From the NCBI GenBank assembly GCA_030144725.1, contig JASKMD010000027.1, positions 2,838,842 through 2,902,841 on the forward strand: a DNA stretch of 64,000 nucleotides, in the 5' to 3' direction. Origin of the DNA: Haematococcus lacustris (taxonomy: Eukaryota; Chlorophyta; Chlorophyceae; Chlamydomonadales; Haematococcaceae). A program made the position numbers and the translations under genes. The notes under the pieces are model-generated. The model saw only the letters and a list, made by a program, of their open reading frames with translations. It ran no database searches and was not told the DNA's origin. Of the stretch, positions 47,801 through 59,890 are shown piece after piece. How positions within the stretch are numbered: position 1 is the first letter of the stretch; each line of letters starts with the position of its first letter.

Positions 47801-50800
47801 GAGGCTGCAGCCGTACCTGGGCAGTGAGGGCGCATGAGGAGCGCTGCACCGACGTGGCCTGGCACCCCGAAGCGGTACAGGACAGCCTGGGCAGTACAAG
47901 TCTGTGCCTGGCCTCAGCCTCGGCGGATGCAAGCGCCCGGCTGCTGGATGGAGGAGGTGGGATGGTGGGGAGGGAGAGGAGAGATGGAGGGGTTGGGGGA
48001 GAGGGAGAGGGAGAGGGAGAGGGAGAGGGAGAGGGAGAGGGAGAGGGAGAGGGAGAGGGAGAGGGAGAGGGAGAGGGAGAGGGAGAGGGAGAGGGAGAGG
48101 GAACAAGGGGTGGCTGAAGGCATGTAGGAAGAAGAGATGAAGGATTCTGTAGTCTCAGAGGCAGGCAGGGTGCCGGTGGCAGTGGGTGGTAGGTTGACGC
48201 ACGTGGGGCATGTCTTCCAGGCAGCTGACCAGGTGTTGTCTGTGTGGTTCAGGCAAGCTGCTGCACAAGCTGGAGGGGCACACAGAGCGCTTGGCCCGAC
48301 TGGCCTGGCACCCTATGGCCCGTCACCTGGTGGGCCTGATCTCCTTCCCTCCCTACCCTGCTTTGTTCCTCATCTGCTCAACCTCCCCTTTGTCACCCTT
48401 CCTGCTTTGACCCACCCCGACCCTCTTAGTACCGCTGCCCTGATAACAATAATAGCCCCAGCGTGTTTGCCATAACAATAGGGATGTGGGTGGGGATGGG
48501 GATGGGGATGGGGATGGGGACAAGTCTAGCCTGTGGTCCATATATATATATATATACTAGGGCAGTGGGCCCGTCCCACATCGGACGGGCAGCAAGCAAC
48601 ATATGTATGTGCGGCCTCCGGCCACATTTCTTTTAAGCCAGCCCGATAGACAGCCGGTCAAGCAAGCCCGCATGCAGCCAAACAAAAGTATGCACCTTCA
48701 GGTTATGCAACGTCAGGTCATGTGTCAAGAAAGAAGTAAAGACTACGCCATCAAGCGTGCAAGCAGGGTGGAGAGAAGCCTCTCGACATGCCCTTGGTAT
48801 CCTGCCACCAGGGAAGGTCATGTGTCAGGTCAATTGGAACCTGCTCAGGTCATGCTCATGTTGACAGTGTGGCTCGTGATTACCTGATGTGCGAGATTGC
48901 TATGCATTATTGAACGCTGGCCGCAGCCACCTCCAAGGACATTTGACATTGCTCGTGTTGCTGGTTGCTCGTGTTGCTGGTTGTTACATAGTGTGGGACT
49001 GCTGTTGAATCCTTCAAACCTCATGTAGAGCCAGTCATGTCCCCGTTGTCATGCTTGCCGATCCTCAGCTGGTTGTTCATCACTTGCAGTACTCAGTTGA
49101 AGCATCAAATGTGTACTCTCGCACAATCCCTCTGCACCCATTGCCAAGTATAATCCACCAGCATGCAACATGTGATGGCTGGTTAATGCACCACTGGCCT
49201 TCAAGTGTGCCATCAACACCCTTTTGGAACTCCCTCCACTTCCAGCCTGCTGCCGCACCCAGTTGCATGCTCAAGCTGTTGCCTCCTGCTTTAGATCATG
49301 AGGTTGCTGGCGCTGGCGCTACCCCTGCCGCTGCTGCCGCTGCTGCCACTGCCCCTGCTGCCCCTGCCGCCCCTGCCGCCCCTGCTGCCCCTGCTGCTGC
49401 TGCCCCTGCTGCTGCTGCTGCCCCTGCTGCCGCTGCTGCCGCTGCTGCCGCTGCTGCCGCTGCTGCCGCTGCTGCCGCTGCTGCCGCTGCTGCCGCTGCT
49501 GCCGCTGCTGCCGCTGCTGCCGCTGCTGCCACTGCCCCTGCTGCCCCTGCCGCCCCTGCTGCCCCTGCTGCTGCTGCCCCTGCTGCTGCTGCTGCTGCTG
49601 CTGCCCCTGCTGCCGCTGCTGCCGCTGCTGCCGCTGCTGCCGCTGCTGCCACTGCCCCTGCTGCCCCTGCCGCCCCTGCTGCCCCTGCCGCCCCTGCTGC
49701 CCCTGCTGCTGCTGCCCCTGCTACCGCTGCTGCCGCTGGTGCCGCTGGTGCCGCTGCTGCCACTGCCCCTGCTGCCCCTGCCGCCCCTGCTGCCGCTGCT
49801 GCCACTGCCCTTGCTGCCCCTGCCGCCCCTGCTGCCCCTGTCGCCCCTGCTGCCCCTGTCGCCCCTGTCGCCCCTGCTGCCCCTGTCGCCCCTGTCGCCC
49901 CTGCTGTCGCCCCTGTCGCCCCTGTCGCCCCTGTTGCCCCTGCTGCCCCTGTCGCCCCTGTCGCCCCTGTCGCCCCTGTCGCCCCTGCTGCCCCTGTCGC
50001 CCCTGCTGCTGCCCCTGCCGCCCCTGCTGCCCCTGCTGCTGCTGCCCCTGCTGCTGCTGCCCCTGCTGCTGCTGCCCCTGTTACTGCTGCCCCTGCTGCC
50101 CCTGCTGCTGCTGCCCCTGCTGCTACTGCCCCTGCTGCCCCTTCTGTTCCTGCTGCCCCTTCTGTTCCTGCTGCCCCTGCTGCTGCTGCCCCTGCTGCTG
50201 CTGCCCCTGTTACTGCTGCCCTTGATGCCCCTGCTGCTGCTGCCCCTGCTGCTGCTGCCGCCGCCGCCGCTGGCGCCGCTGCCGCTGATGCCGCTGCTGC
50301 TGCTGCTGCCACTGCTGCCGCTGCCGCTGCTGCCGCTGCTGCCACTGCCCCTGCTGCCCCTGCCGCCCCTGCTGCCCCTGTCGCCCCTGCTGCCCCTGCT
50401 GCTGCTGCCCCTGCTGCTGCTGCCCCTGCTGCTGCTGCTGCCCCTGCTGCCCCTTCTGTTCCTGCTGCCCCTGCTGCTGCTGCCCCTTTTACTGCTGCCC
50501 CTGCTGCTGCTGCCCCTGCTGCCCCTGCTGTTCCTGCTGCCCCTGCTGCTACTGCCCCTGCTGCTGCTGCCCCTGTTACTGCTGCCCCTGCTGCCCCTGC
50601 TGCTGCTGCCCCTGCTGCTACTGCCCCTACTGCCCCTTCTGTTCCTGCTGCCCCTGCTGCTGCTGCCCCTGCTGCTGCTGCCCCTGTTACTGCTGCCCCT
50701 GATGCCCCTGCTGCTGCTGCCCCTACTGCTACTGCCCCTACTGCCCCTTCTGTTCCTGCTGCCCCTGCTGCTGCTGCCCCTGCTGCTGCTGCCCCTGTTA

Positions 50801-51970
50801 CTGCTGCCCCTGATGCCCCTGCTGCTGCTGCCCCTACTGCTGCTGCCCCTGCTGCTGCTGCCGCCGCCGCCGCTGGCGCCGCTGCCGATGATGCCGCTGC
50901 TGCCCCTGCTGCTGCTGTCCCTGCCCCTACTGCCCCTGCCGCCCTTGCCCCTGCTGCCCCTGCTGCTGCTGCCCCTGCTGCTGCTGCCCCTGCTACTGCT
51001 GCCCTTGATGCCCCTGCTGCTGCTGCCCCTGCCCCTGCCGCCTCTGCCCCTGCTGCCCCTGCTGATGCTGCCCCTGCTGCCCCTGTTGCTGCTGCCCCTG
51101 CTGCTGCTGCCCTTGCTGCTCCCGCCCCTGCTGTTGCCTGCTGCCTACCGCTGCTGCTGCCGCTGCTCCTGCCCCTGCCCTTGCTACTGCTGCCCTTGCT
51201 GCCCCTGCTGCTGCTGCCCCTGTTGCTGCTGCCCCTGTTGCTGCTGCCCCTGCTGCTGCTGCCCCTGCTGCTGCTGCCCCTCCTGCTGCTGCTGCCCTTG
51301 CTGCTCCTGCCCCTGCTGCTGCCTGCTGCCTACTGCTGCTGCTGCCGCTGCTGCTGCCCCTGCCCTTGCTGCTGCTGCCTCTGCCCCTGTTGCTGCTGCC
51401 CCTACCCCTGCTGCCCCCGCAGCTGCTGCCCCTGCTGTTGCTGCCCCTGCTGCTCGCCTGGCTGCTTTTCGGGGCTAGACACCTGCCATCAGGTGCATTG
51501 GGGACGTGAGGCTCCCTTGTGCTGAAGCAGAGGCTGAGCATGTTTTACCGCTTAGGCAGTGCGCAAAGTGCACGCAAAAGCAGTGCGCATAGGCAGTGCG
51601 CAAAATGCACGCCACCCACGCCACGGCCAAGCGCCGCATCCGTGAGGTGCAGCCCAGTCCTGGCCCTGGGCCCTGGACTGCGGCTGTCAGTTCAAATTGA
51701 TGAACCAACCTGCGCTATGTTCATTTCATTCAAATTGATGGGCCAACCTGGGTGATGTTATGTTTCATTCCGCGCACTGGCGCCACCACGTGCCGAGCCA
51801 TGATCGCAGCTGAAACGTAATATTTTGTCTCAAAAAGTCGCCAATCGAAAGTGAATCTCACTGCCCAGTGCAGAGCTAGGGCTGTCTTCTTGTATGGTAG
51901 GTGGCTCTGATTAGAGGAGGCTGCGCGCGCGTTTGCAGGCCATTCCGAGCACATTTTTCATCTTGACCCC

Positions 51971-52014
<44 letters not shown>

Positions 52015-52061
52015 TTTATATTTTATATAAAATATATATATATATATAATATATATTATAT

Positions 52062-52124
<63 letters not shown>

Positions 52125-55100
52125 TGAAGCGCAGGGCACTGCCAGCTTTGACCAGACGTGGCGGCTGTGGGATGTTGAGACCGGGCGGTGCCTACTGGAA
52201 CAGGAGGGTCACAGCCGGGCGGTGTACTGCCTGGCCTTCCACCCTGACGGCTCCCTGGCAGCCTCAGCTGGGCTGGATGCCATTGGTGGGTGGCATGGGT
52301 AGCATGCATTGTCATGCGATGTCATGCGATGACGAGGCAAGGGGTGACGGCTGCGGTGTTGCGTTGGAATAGGTGCTCGTTAGATGTTAGGGTTGCACAT
52401 CCGGTGCATTATATACCCACGTGGGTAGCATGCATGGCCTGCATGCATGGCGCACCAGGTGATCATGAGACAAGGGCTGCGCACGTGCATGACCATCAGG
52501 GTGCCCCAAGACTGGGTGTGGTGCCGAGGCCCCGGCGTCAGGGAGCCAAGAGAGCCAAGGGCTAGGCGGTGGGAAGCTAGCAGAGCCAAGGGCTGGGGCG
52601 GTCGCCCTGGTCTGGCAGAGAGGGCAGAGGGGTGCGGCTGGTACTTGCGAATCGAAGGGTGGAGAGCTGGGGTATGCGCGGCAGGGGTCAGTGTACGACC
52701 CTGATCCTTACTAACACATATTGGTGCCAAGGCGTTGGCAATGGGGCGCAAGCAGCGGGTGGCGCTTAGTGCAAGCGTAGTGTTGGCCAGCTCAGTATGT
52801 CCATAGCTACTGATTAGAAAACAGCATGCCAGTTTGGCGATGCGGTTGTGGCCAAGTTGTGGCATCTGAAGTGAAAGGTCTGAGCTTAGTGAAAGCAGTG
52901 CCAGCCGCACCCCACACCGCCTCCTCTGTGAGGCCTGTGAAGCCACAGTAGGGTGAGGTGGGGTGTGCGTGGCAGGGGTGGCCACAAGGTCCTCAGCTGC
53001 CAGCCTTGACCACTGACCGAGACAGCTGCACTGCATGCTGCTCCATGGCCTGCCCACCCACCACCATGACCTGCCTGCTGACTTGCCTGTTGACCCTAGC
53101 CCTCGGCCGGGCCTGTGGCCCCACACCCACCCCTGGTCCCAGGCTCGCTCCCCTGCCTGGTGTGCTCTTCCTCAGGGAGTGTCACTCTGCTCTCTTCGTC
53201 CGTGCTGTTGTGTGGGAGCAGGCGGTGCCCACCCCAGGTGGTAGCTCCTCACTCAATGCACCTCAGTGGACACTTTGAGGTGGATTGGCTCTATTGAGCA
53301 GCTTGTCCACTGGTCTGAGGGCAGGGAAGCTGTGTAGTCTTCTTCTTCCTCCTGTTCATCTTTTGGTGCTGTTGTCACTGCTCTCGATGCACAACTGTGT
53401 GCCACCATTGCTGCCCCTGCCGCTGTTCGCATGCTGCTATGCTGGTCCAGGCCGGGTCTGGGACTGTCGGACAGGGCGCAGCGTGCACACGCTGGAGGGC
53501 CACATCAAGCAGGTCCTGGCCCTGGACTTCTCCCCAAATGGCTACCACCTTGTCTCAGGCAGCGACGACCACACTTGTAAGGTGCTTGTCCAGCAGCACG
53601 CAGCCCTGGGGTGAGGGGTGAGGGTGGGGTGGGGTGGGGTGGGGTGGGGTGGGGTGGGGTGGGGTGGGGTGGGGTGGGGTGGGGTGGGGTGGGGTGGGGT
53701 GGGGTGGGGTGGGGTGGGGTGGGGTGGGGTGGGGTGGGGTGGGGTGGGGTGGGGTGGGGTGGGGTGGGGTGGGGTGGGGTGGGGTGGGGTGGGGTGGGGT
53801 GGGGTGGGGTGGGGTGGGGTGGGGTGGGGTGGGGTGGGGTGGGGTGGGGTGGGGTGGGGTGGGGTGGGGTGGGGTGGGGTGGGGTGGGGTGGGGTGGGGT
53901 GGGGTGGGGTGGGGTGGGGTGGGGTGGGGTGGGGTGAGCCCTGGGGTGAGCCCTGGGGTGAGGGGTTAGGCTTAGGCTGGGAGAACCTGGCTGGACCCAC
54001 CCTAACCCAAACCGCACAACCTGGCATTAGGTGGGATGTCTAACCCGTACCCTAACCCTCACACTCGCAGTGTCACTCTCACTCTCACTCCCACACCCAC
54101 ACTCACTCTTGGGGTTAGGCAGGTTGTGTACACCTTCTTTCACGCCAACCCTCACGCATAACCACACTCACAGTCACACCACATCACACCAGGCAGATTT
54201 GAGTTTCAGGTCACAGTGCCGGGGCATGAACATTACCGTGAGAGCCAAGATGGCCCAGGGAGCAGCGGCCATCTCAGCAGTGCAAGTCACGGAAACTTCT
54301 GCACAGTTGAGGTATTCAGCTGAGCTTGTGGGGTGTGAGTAGGTGCAGGTGCATGCTAGGCTCTAGATCAGCGTCAGCATCCCTGAGTGTGGTGATGTAT
54401 GCTTGACAACAGTGTCCTAAGCCTAGCGGGGTTGGCTACCCTGTCCTTGCCCAGTGTGTCCTGTGCTGTCCTTGCCCAGCCTCATCACTGCAGGGTGAGG
54501 GTTAGGCACTACACATCATTGCAGGGTGAGGGTTAGGCACTACACATCACTGCAGGGTGAGGGTGAGGCACTACACATCACTGCAGGGTGAGGGTGAGGC
54601 ACTACACATCATTGCAGGGTGAGGGTTAGGCACTACACATCACTGCAGGGTGAGGGTGAGGCACTACACATCACTGCAGGGTGAGGGTGAGGCACTACAC
54701 ATCACTGCAGGGTGAGGGTGAGGCACTACACATCACTGCAGGGTGAGGGTGAGGCACTACACATCACCGCAGGGTGAGGGTGAGGCACTACACATCATTG
54801 CAGGGTGAGGGTGAGGCACTACACATCATTGCAGGGTGAGGCTGAGGCACTACACATCACTGCAGGGTGAGGGTGAGGCATTACCTACCACCCTCATAGC
54901 CTGCTCAGCCCGATACATGATCATCATCATCATAGTTGCATAGCTTCTGCTTGTTGGCGTTGCTTCAACACACATGCTGATACAAACCACATGGCATCCA
55001 TTACTACAAGTCAGGGCTTGGCTCTGGCCATGTGAGCTATGGGCGGAGCAGCCGCTAACCAGAGTGTGAGTCTGAGTCTGAGTCTGAGTCTGAGTCTGGA

Positions 55101-56010
55101 TTTGAGCCTGAGTTTGAGTCTGAGTTTGAATCAGAGCAGCAGGCACCCTGCTGTGTGTGCCTCTGCAGGTGTGGGACTTGCGCAGCCGCAAGTGCCTGTA
55201 CACCCTGCCCGCCCACCGCTCACTCATTAGCAGCTGTGGCTACGAGCGCTGCTCTGGGGGCGCCTACCTGGTCACCGGGGGCTATGACTGCCTCATCAAG
55301 GTCAGCTCAGGGGTACCAGGCAACTGAGTGGCTCCCAATGCAGGGGGAAGGAGGTGTGGGGCTGCAAGCTGGGATGGTGAACCCCACGGGGATGAGGAAG
55401 GAGAGGGTGGCAATGGAGCAGGTGGCGGTGGGATGGAAAACGTAATGGATCAGGGTTAAGGGTAGGGTGTGGTTTTAGCCCTAGCCCTAAGCCTAACCCT
55501 GATTCTAATCCTGACCCTAACCCTAGGGTAAGGTGGGGAGAGTATAGGGGTTTGGACCATTGTGACTGCAGGCCGGGGTGGTAAGAGTAGGCCGGGCGTC
55601 AGGGTGGTCACGTTGTGGGTATGCAGGCCAGGGGTAGGAGAGGACTGGGTATGCAAGTGGGTGGGAGGTCAGGAGGCAGGCTAGTAGGAGTGGGCTTGTG
55701 GCAAGGGTTTGGGCAAAGGGTTGGGTCATAAAAGGACAGGGCTGGCAAAGTGCAAGGCAATGCCTGGTTGGTGAAAAGCAAAAAGTAAAGCACCTGCCTG
55801 CCCGTGCAGATTTGGTCCTCTCGGGACTTTTCGCTGCTCAAGACGTTGGCGGGCCACGAAGGCAAGGTCATGGCGGTGGACAGCTCCCCGGCACCAGGCA
55901 AGCACCAGCTGGCCAGTGTGTCTTACGACCGCACCATCAAGCTGTGGTCGCCGGACAGCAACCTTAGCGAGGATGCCTCAAAAGAGGCGGATGTGGACAT
56001 GCAGCTGTGA
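44852..56010 (+). CDS. PRP4: U4/U6 snRNP factor Prp4 (PRPF4), WD40 splicing protein
   Basis: A complete 11-exon model, 1,446 nt, 481 aa: 44852-44896, 44970-45125, 45831-45938, 46529-46663, 47191-47308, 47765-47956, 48253-48329, 52135-52285, 53451-53581, 55169-55300, 55810-56010. All phases agree. Exon 2 encodes the Prp4-type SFM segment ([25 protein letters not shown]), continuing into [24 protein letters not shown] is the family's next conserved block. From about residue 165 come WD40 repeats: [90 protein letters not shown] and [11 protein letters not shown] near the end. Prp4 scaffolds the U4/U6 di-snRNP with Prp3 in the nucleus. The start of exon 5 could instead be 47206 or 47212. Intron 7 is 3.8 kb and mostly repeat. 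Confidence 0.93.
46722..46795. repeat. GGGGCA repeat and CCCTAA tract in Prp4 intron 4
   Basis: A short GGGGCA array is followed by CCAACCCTAACCCTAACCCTAA. It is another small telomere-like tract inside an intron. Confidence 0.85.
47360..47489. repeat. GAAA/GAAG purine tract in Prp4 intron 5
   Basis: About 130 bp of nearly pure purines made of AGAAAGAAAGGA units, just after the exon ending at 47,308. Confidence 0.92.
47996..48102. repeat. (GAGAGG)n hexanucleotide array in Prp4 intron 6
   Basis: About 17 perfect GAGAGG units between exons 47765-47956 and 48253-48329. On the plus strand it encodes Glu-Gly or Arg-Glu runs, which are spurious frames. Confidence 0.95.
49300..51472. repeat. GCTGCC/GCTGCCCCT low-complexity array in Prp4 intron 7
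   Basis: About 2.2 kb of imperfect GCTGCC, GCTGCCCCT and GCTGCT units. Frames are open for hundreds of codons on both strands (Ala/Pro, Leu/Pro and Ala/Gly compositions); this reflects triplet periodicity and absence of stops, not selection. The plus-strand 824-codon frame (49,051-51,525) has a short non-repetitive N-terminal part but no recognisable domain. I treat it as intronic repeat. Confidence 0.85.
51972..52124. repeat. AT-dinucleotide palindromes and (GT)n before Prp4 exon 8
   Basis: About 130 bp of TATATA with embedded palindromes such as ATATTTTATATTTTATATAAAA, then a (GT)9 run. The GT tract ends only about 10 bp from the acceptor of exon 52135-52285. Confidence 0.95.
53623..53937. 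repeat. (GGGGT)n pentanucleotide array in Prp4 intron 9
   Basis: About 62 apparently perfect GGGGT units that start some 40 bp after the donor at 53,582. It is G-quadruplex prone on the RNA-like strand. Confidence 0.97.
54483..54886. repeat. 31-bp minisatellite in Prp4 intron 9
   Basis: About 13 tandem units of 31 bp built on CACTGCAGGGTGAGGGTGAG followed by GCACTACACAT. Units differ at a few positions (ATTGCAG or ACTGCAG, GGTTAGG or GGTGAGG). Confidence 0.93.
55061..55130. repeat. (GAGTCT)n hexanucleotide tract
   Basis: About 70 bp of TGAGTC repeats with decay toward the right end, just upstream of the acceptor of exon 55169-55300. Confidence 0.85.
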
Positions 56011-56589
56011 AAGGCATGGAGGTGGAGCAGCTCTGATGCTGGAGTGGACTGGCATCTAGGCTAGGTGGTGGGAGCCCAAGACGCACTCCAGGCGGAAGCT
56101 CCTCCCTTGATGCACACCGGTTCCAATGCCTCTCAGTCTTCTTCTTATGCTTATTCAGTGGTCTCCCAGCTGGACATGCGAGGGTCAGCAGATAGCTTTT
56201 GAGTGTGAAGGTGTGGTGAGCCTGACAGCCAGCCATGTTTTCTCACAAGACAGTTTTACTCCGTCCTTCATCCTACGTATTGCTGACGTGTTTGCAATGT
56301 CTGGTCGGCACGCGGCAGCCGTGCAGTCCACCGAACCTTATGTGATGGATGTTCAGCGTCTATCGTGTTCCGACAAGCTTGATGATTGACCCGCTCGTGA
56401 ATAATCTGAAACATGATAAAGAACTGCAGATTAACTAGGCTGTAATGGGCCCCCTTAACTACATGGCGGTAATCATCAAGATGTAAGTCATCACATTACA
56501 CAGGTTGGAAGGTATGCGCATGTGTTGCGTACATTGCATACGGTGTAAGCAGCACTTCATTCGGCGCAGTAGGTTCAGATTTACAGCCG
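56011..56589. other. Downstream of Prp4, no gene seen
   Basis: Presumed Prp4 3' UTR and spacer up to the outer inverted repeat of the next transposable element. A plus-strand frame at 56,126-56,389 has no recognisable domain. Confidence 0.5.
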
Positions 56590-56844
56590 TCCTACAAACT
56601 GTATGTACTACTCAGCTGTGACACGCCTGATAAAATGTTCGCATGGGTCAGTTTGGGTCACACAGGCCACCTCAGGACATCGCGTTTGCACCAGCCCGCT
56701 CTATAGCTCAAGCCGTGTCTGTGTCGCTGGCCTCTAGTACGGCCGCGATGGTGGTGGGCGAAGATGTTTCCCCGCGGATGAGCCTATAGTAGTGGTCTCT
56801 ATCACTGGGCATCCCACAAATTGTTCTAGCGACGCGTTGCAAAA

Positions 56845-57333
56845 TCACGTGACTGTCCAGTCGAGCGCAACAGGAGCCGGAGGTGCATCTCTAGTCCTAG
56901 CTGGCCCAGGTACGTGGCGTGATACTAAAAAACGCGACATGCCCCATGCCTTGACTGACCGGAATTCGGTGTTCCTGTGACTGGCGCCAGGCACTTGCCA
57001 GGGCTCCATCCGCGACCCTCGTCACACACATGTGTCCGTAGCAAGCACATCTACATAATAGGTAAGATTGCTGCAACATGCAAGTGAGGTGTGAGTGACA
57101 GCTTCACAGCAAGCCCATGGCACGCCCAGCCATGCCACAGCCATGAAAACTAATAAAATCGTATGCCACTTTGCTAGTGGCCTGTTATCACTCCAATGAA
57201 ACTACAACCCAAGTTTCATGTGGCAGTGACGATGCGTTCAGCACTAACATGGGTATGCAGTCCCCCGACCTCATGTCCTCTCACTACCACCATGTGCCAT
57301 CCTATTTGGCTGCAGGAAGGCATGCCAAGGTTC
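56845..57333 (+). repeat. Left long inverted arm (inner, conserved part)
   Basis: Begins TCACGTGACTGTCCAGTCGA and ends GGCATGCCAAGG; the reverse complement of 60,432-60,915. Its inner end contains the CTGCAG just before the ATG of the element's gene. Confidence 0.85.
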
Positions 57334-59879
57334 CAGCACCCCAACCAGGGCAAATGCGTGCTCTGTTGCAAGTGCACTTTCCCCAACGTCACCAGGGAGT
57401 TCTATGCATGGGTAGCTGTGGGTGTGCACCAGGGGGAGGATGGGATGGAGGTGGCATGGCGATTGCGTCATGAAGCCTTGCGCCTTAAGGGTACCCTCAC
57501 TCGTGCCCCCGAGTACAAGCTGTGTGTCATTGGGCCAGCCAGTGTTGTGGACAGCCAGTTGAAAGCGGCTTGTGAAGCCAAAGACCTCGCCCTCATTGCT
57601 CACCATTGTTGTGTACAGCTTTGTCAGAGACGGTACCAAGCTGCGAATGGAGCACCACCGTTCTCCCAAGAGCCAGCGCCTGCAGCCAGGATGGTGGGGG
57701 AGGACTCAACTCCTCCTGCCCAGTGTCCACCCACCCTCCCAGAAGCTTGTAGCAGCGAGGGGCAGGGAGGGGCAGGGCTGCAGGGGCAGGGGGCTGGGCT
57801 GGCGCATGTGGCTGCAGGTCCTGCCCGCCGTCCACCCACCATCCTGGCAGCTGGCAGCAGCGAGGGGCAGGGAGGGGCAGGGCTGCAGGGGCAGGGGGCT
57901 GGGCTGGCGCATGTGGCTCCAACTGCAACTGCCGCACAACGCCCGGTGTCCGGCAGCAGCGAGGGGCCTGCCACACAATCACTGCTGGAGGTTAGTGGCC
58001 ATGCATCATATGTTTGTTTGCATCACATGTTCCTGTAGACCTCCTTGTTGCAGATCCTTATTTTAGGGTGCATGCCCCATGGTGCATGCTATTTTTGTGT
58101 GTTTCTTGCAGGGTTCCAGGGCGCAACTGCTACAACATCAGAAGGATGAACATTCCATGGAGTTGGCAGTAGCCGCTATCCGGCACGGCTTACAACGAGC
58201 TGGGCAGGGGGCGACACCCAAGCTGAGCGACAGGTTGGTACTTACAAAGCTCTTTAATACTATACAATGTCCAGCTTGTACGGCAGCTGGTAGAGAAGGG
58301 CTACAACAAACAACATTGCCTTGATCTTGTTCGTCATGCAGGACCCTTGTTCTTGAGCCACAGGAACCAATGTCACCTTCAAACCGCCAAGCCTCATGGT
58401 AAGATACCTCAACATCAGCATCAACCATCGCTCACATGCACTGACATGCACTAGCTCTCACTTGCACTCAAGTCAGATGCCCCCTTTGCTGTGCATGCAG
58501 CATTCTATCGGTCAACGGGCGGCTGTGGCAGTTCAGTGACCCACCCTCCTGGCAGCACCATCCAAATGCTCAACCCTTGTGGGCAGCTCATGCCCTCCCT
58601 TACCTACCGGCTGTACGCTTGCCGGCCACCTTTCACCACCTCCCAGCACTGAACCAACACCCCACCGAACTCCTCCAAGCATCAGCCCCACCCCTCCTCC
58701 AACCCCTCCTCCTACACCCACCACCCCTTCCGCTGGCACCCCCTTTCCCGCATATGCCGACCCTCCCTCCGCAGGCCCTCCCCCTCCTCCCGCAGCTGCA
58801 GCTGCCATCCTTTCATCCACACCCGCAGCTGACACCCCCTACCCCAGAGCTGCGCCCCATCCCTCTGCATCCTCACTTAGCCCCACTGCTGGTGCATCCG
58901 CCGCTGCCGCCGCCACCTCCTCCACCCTCTGCGCCTGCACCAGCCCGGGTGAAGGCAAACGTGGATGAGGCAGCAGAGGCACTGCGGCGGCAGGTGCGCC
59001 ACCTGCGATTGCAGCTAACAAGGCAGCGGTCCACCTCTGTGATCATGCCAACAAGCAAGCATGCAACCATTGCCCAGCTTGCCATCAAGCATGTGAAAAG
59101 CCCACATCAAATGAGGCAGCTGCTAAGCACAGCTGGACTCCTGGCACCAGGGCAGGGGAAGGGTGGTGGATGTAACAAGGCAAGGGCAGCGGCGGGTAGC
59201 AATACCCAGTCACAACCCGGGCAGCTCCTGCACCTAGAGGAGCCACGCAAGGGAGCAGGGCCCAGAGGCTGGTTTGACCCGCTACACCTCATGAGAGCCT
59301 TAAAGATGAAGGTCGACACTGGGCTCTCCTTCAACGCAATGCCCAAAGCGTTGCATGGCGCCTTTGCTGTTATGGCTGCTGGACAGCAACTGACGGTGTC
59401 CGTCCCAAGTGCCCGGACTTATGGCCGCGGCACGGAGGCTATTGCCCATGCAGTCACCAAGGGACAAGCACGTGAGTATTGCATGAACCACCCACTGATG
59501 TGTCACACCCACTGATGTGGCACGTGGGTTGACCAACACACCCTCCATCTATGCCACCCTCCATGACACCCTCTATGCCACCCACCATGACCCACCCTCC
59601 ATGCTCTGTTGTTGTGCAGGAGATGCCAAGCACATAGGCTACGGTGCCTTAGCATGGGATGGGAAGGCTAAGAGGGGCAAAGAGCTGCTGGTGCTGAAAT
59701 GCCAGCATGCAATGCCCATGCCTGGCCCACCCACTGCCCCACCCACTGCCCCACCCGCTGACCCACCCGCTGGCCCACCCGCTGGCCCACCCGCTGCCCC
59801 ACCCGCTGCCCCACCCGCTGGCCCACCCGCTGATGCCCACCCACCATACCAAGTCCTCACATCACCCGGGAGAGCCTAG
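57322..59879 (+). CDS. Unknown 692-aa protein of the long-armed element
   Basis: A five-exon model with consistent phases: 57322-57990, 58112-58233, 58342-58398, 58501-59471, 59620-59879 (2,079 nt). The N-terminus has a compact cysteine cluster (GKCVLCCKCTF), possibly metal-binding. Exon 1 contains a tandem duplication giving two SSEGQGGAGLQGQGAGLAHV units. Exon 4 has a long Pro/Leu-rich stretch, a basic coiled-coil segment (EALRRQVRHLRLQLTRQRS), then a helical part (FDPLHLMRALKMKVDTGLSF; VPSARTYGRGTEAIAHAV) with a helix-turn-helix look seen ahead of the catalytic region of some transposases. Exon 5 begins RDAKHIGYGALAWDGKAKRG and ends in PPAGPPA repeats. I cannot name the family; transposase is inference from context. 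Confidence 0.55.
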
Positions 59880-59890
59880 CACAGAGCAGG

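Noticed and set aside
53505..54043. Open frames of 110-170 codons over GGGGT
   Set aside because: Repeat artefact inside Prp4 intron 9.
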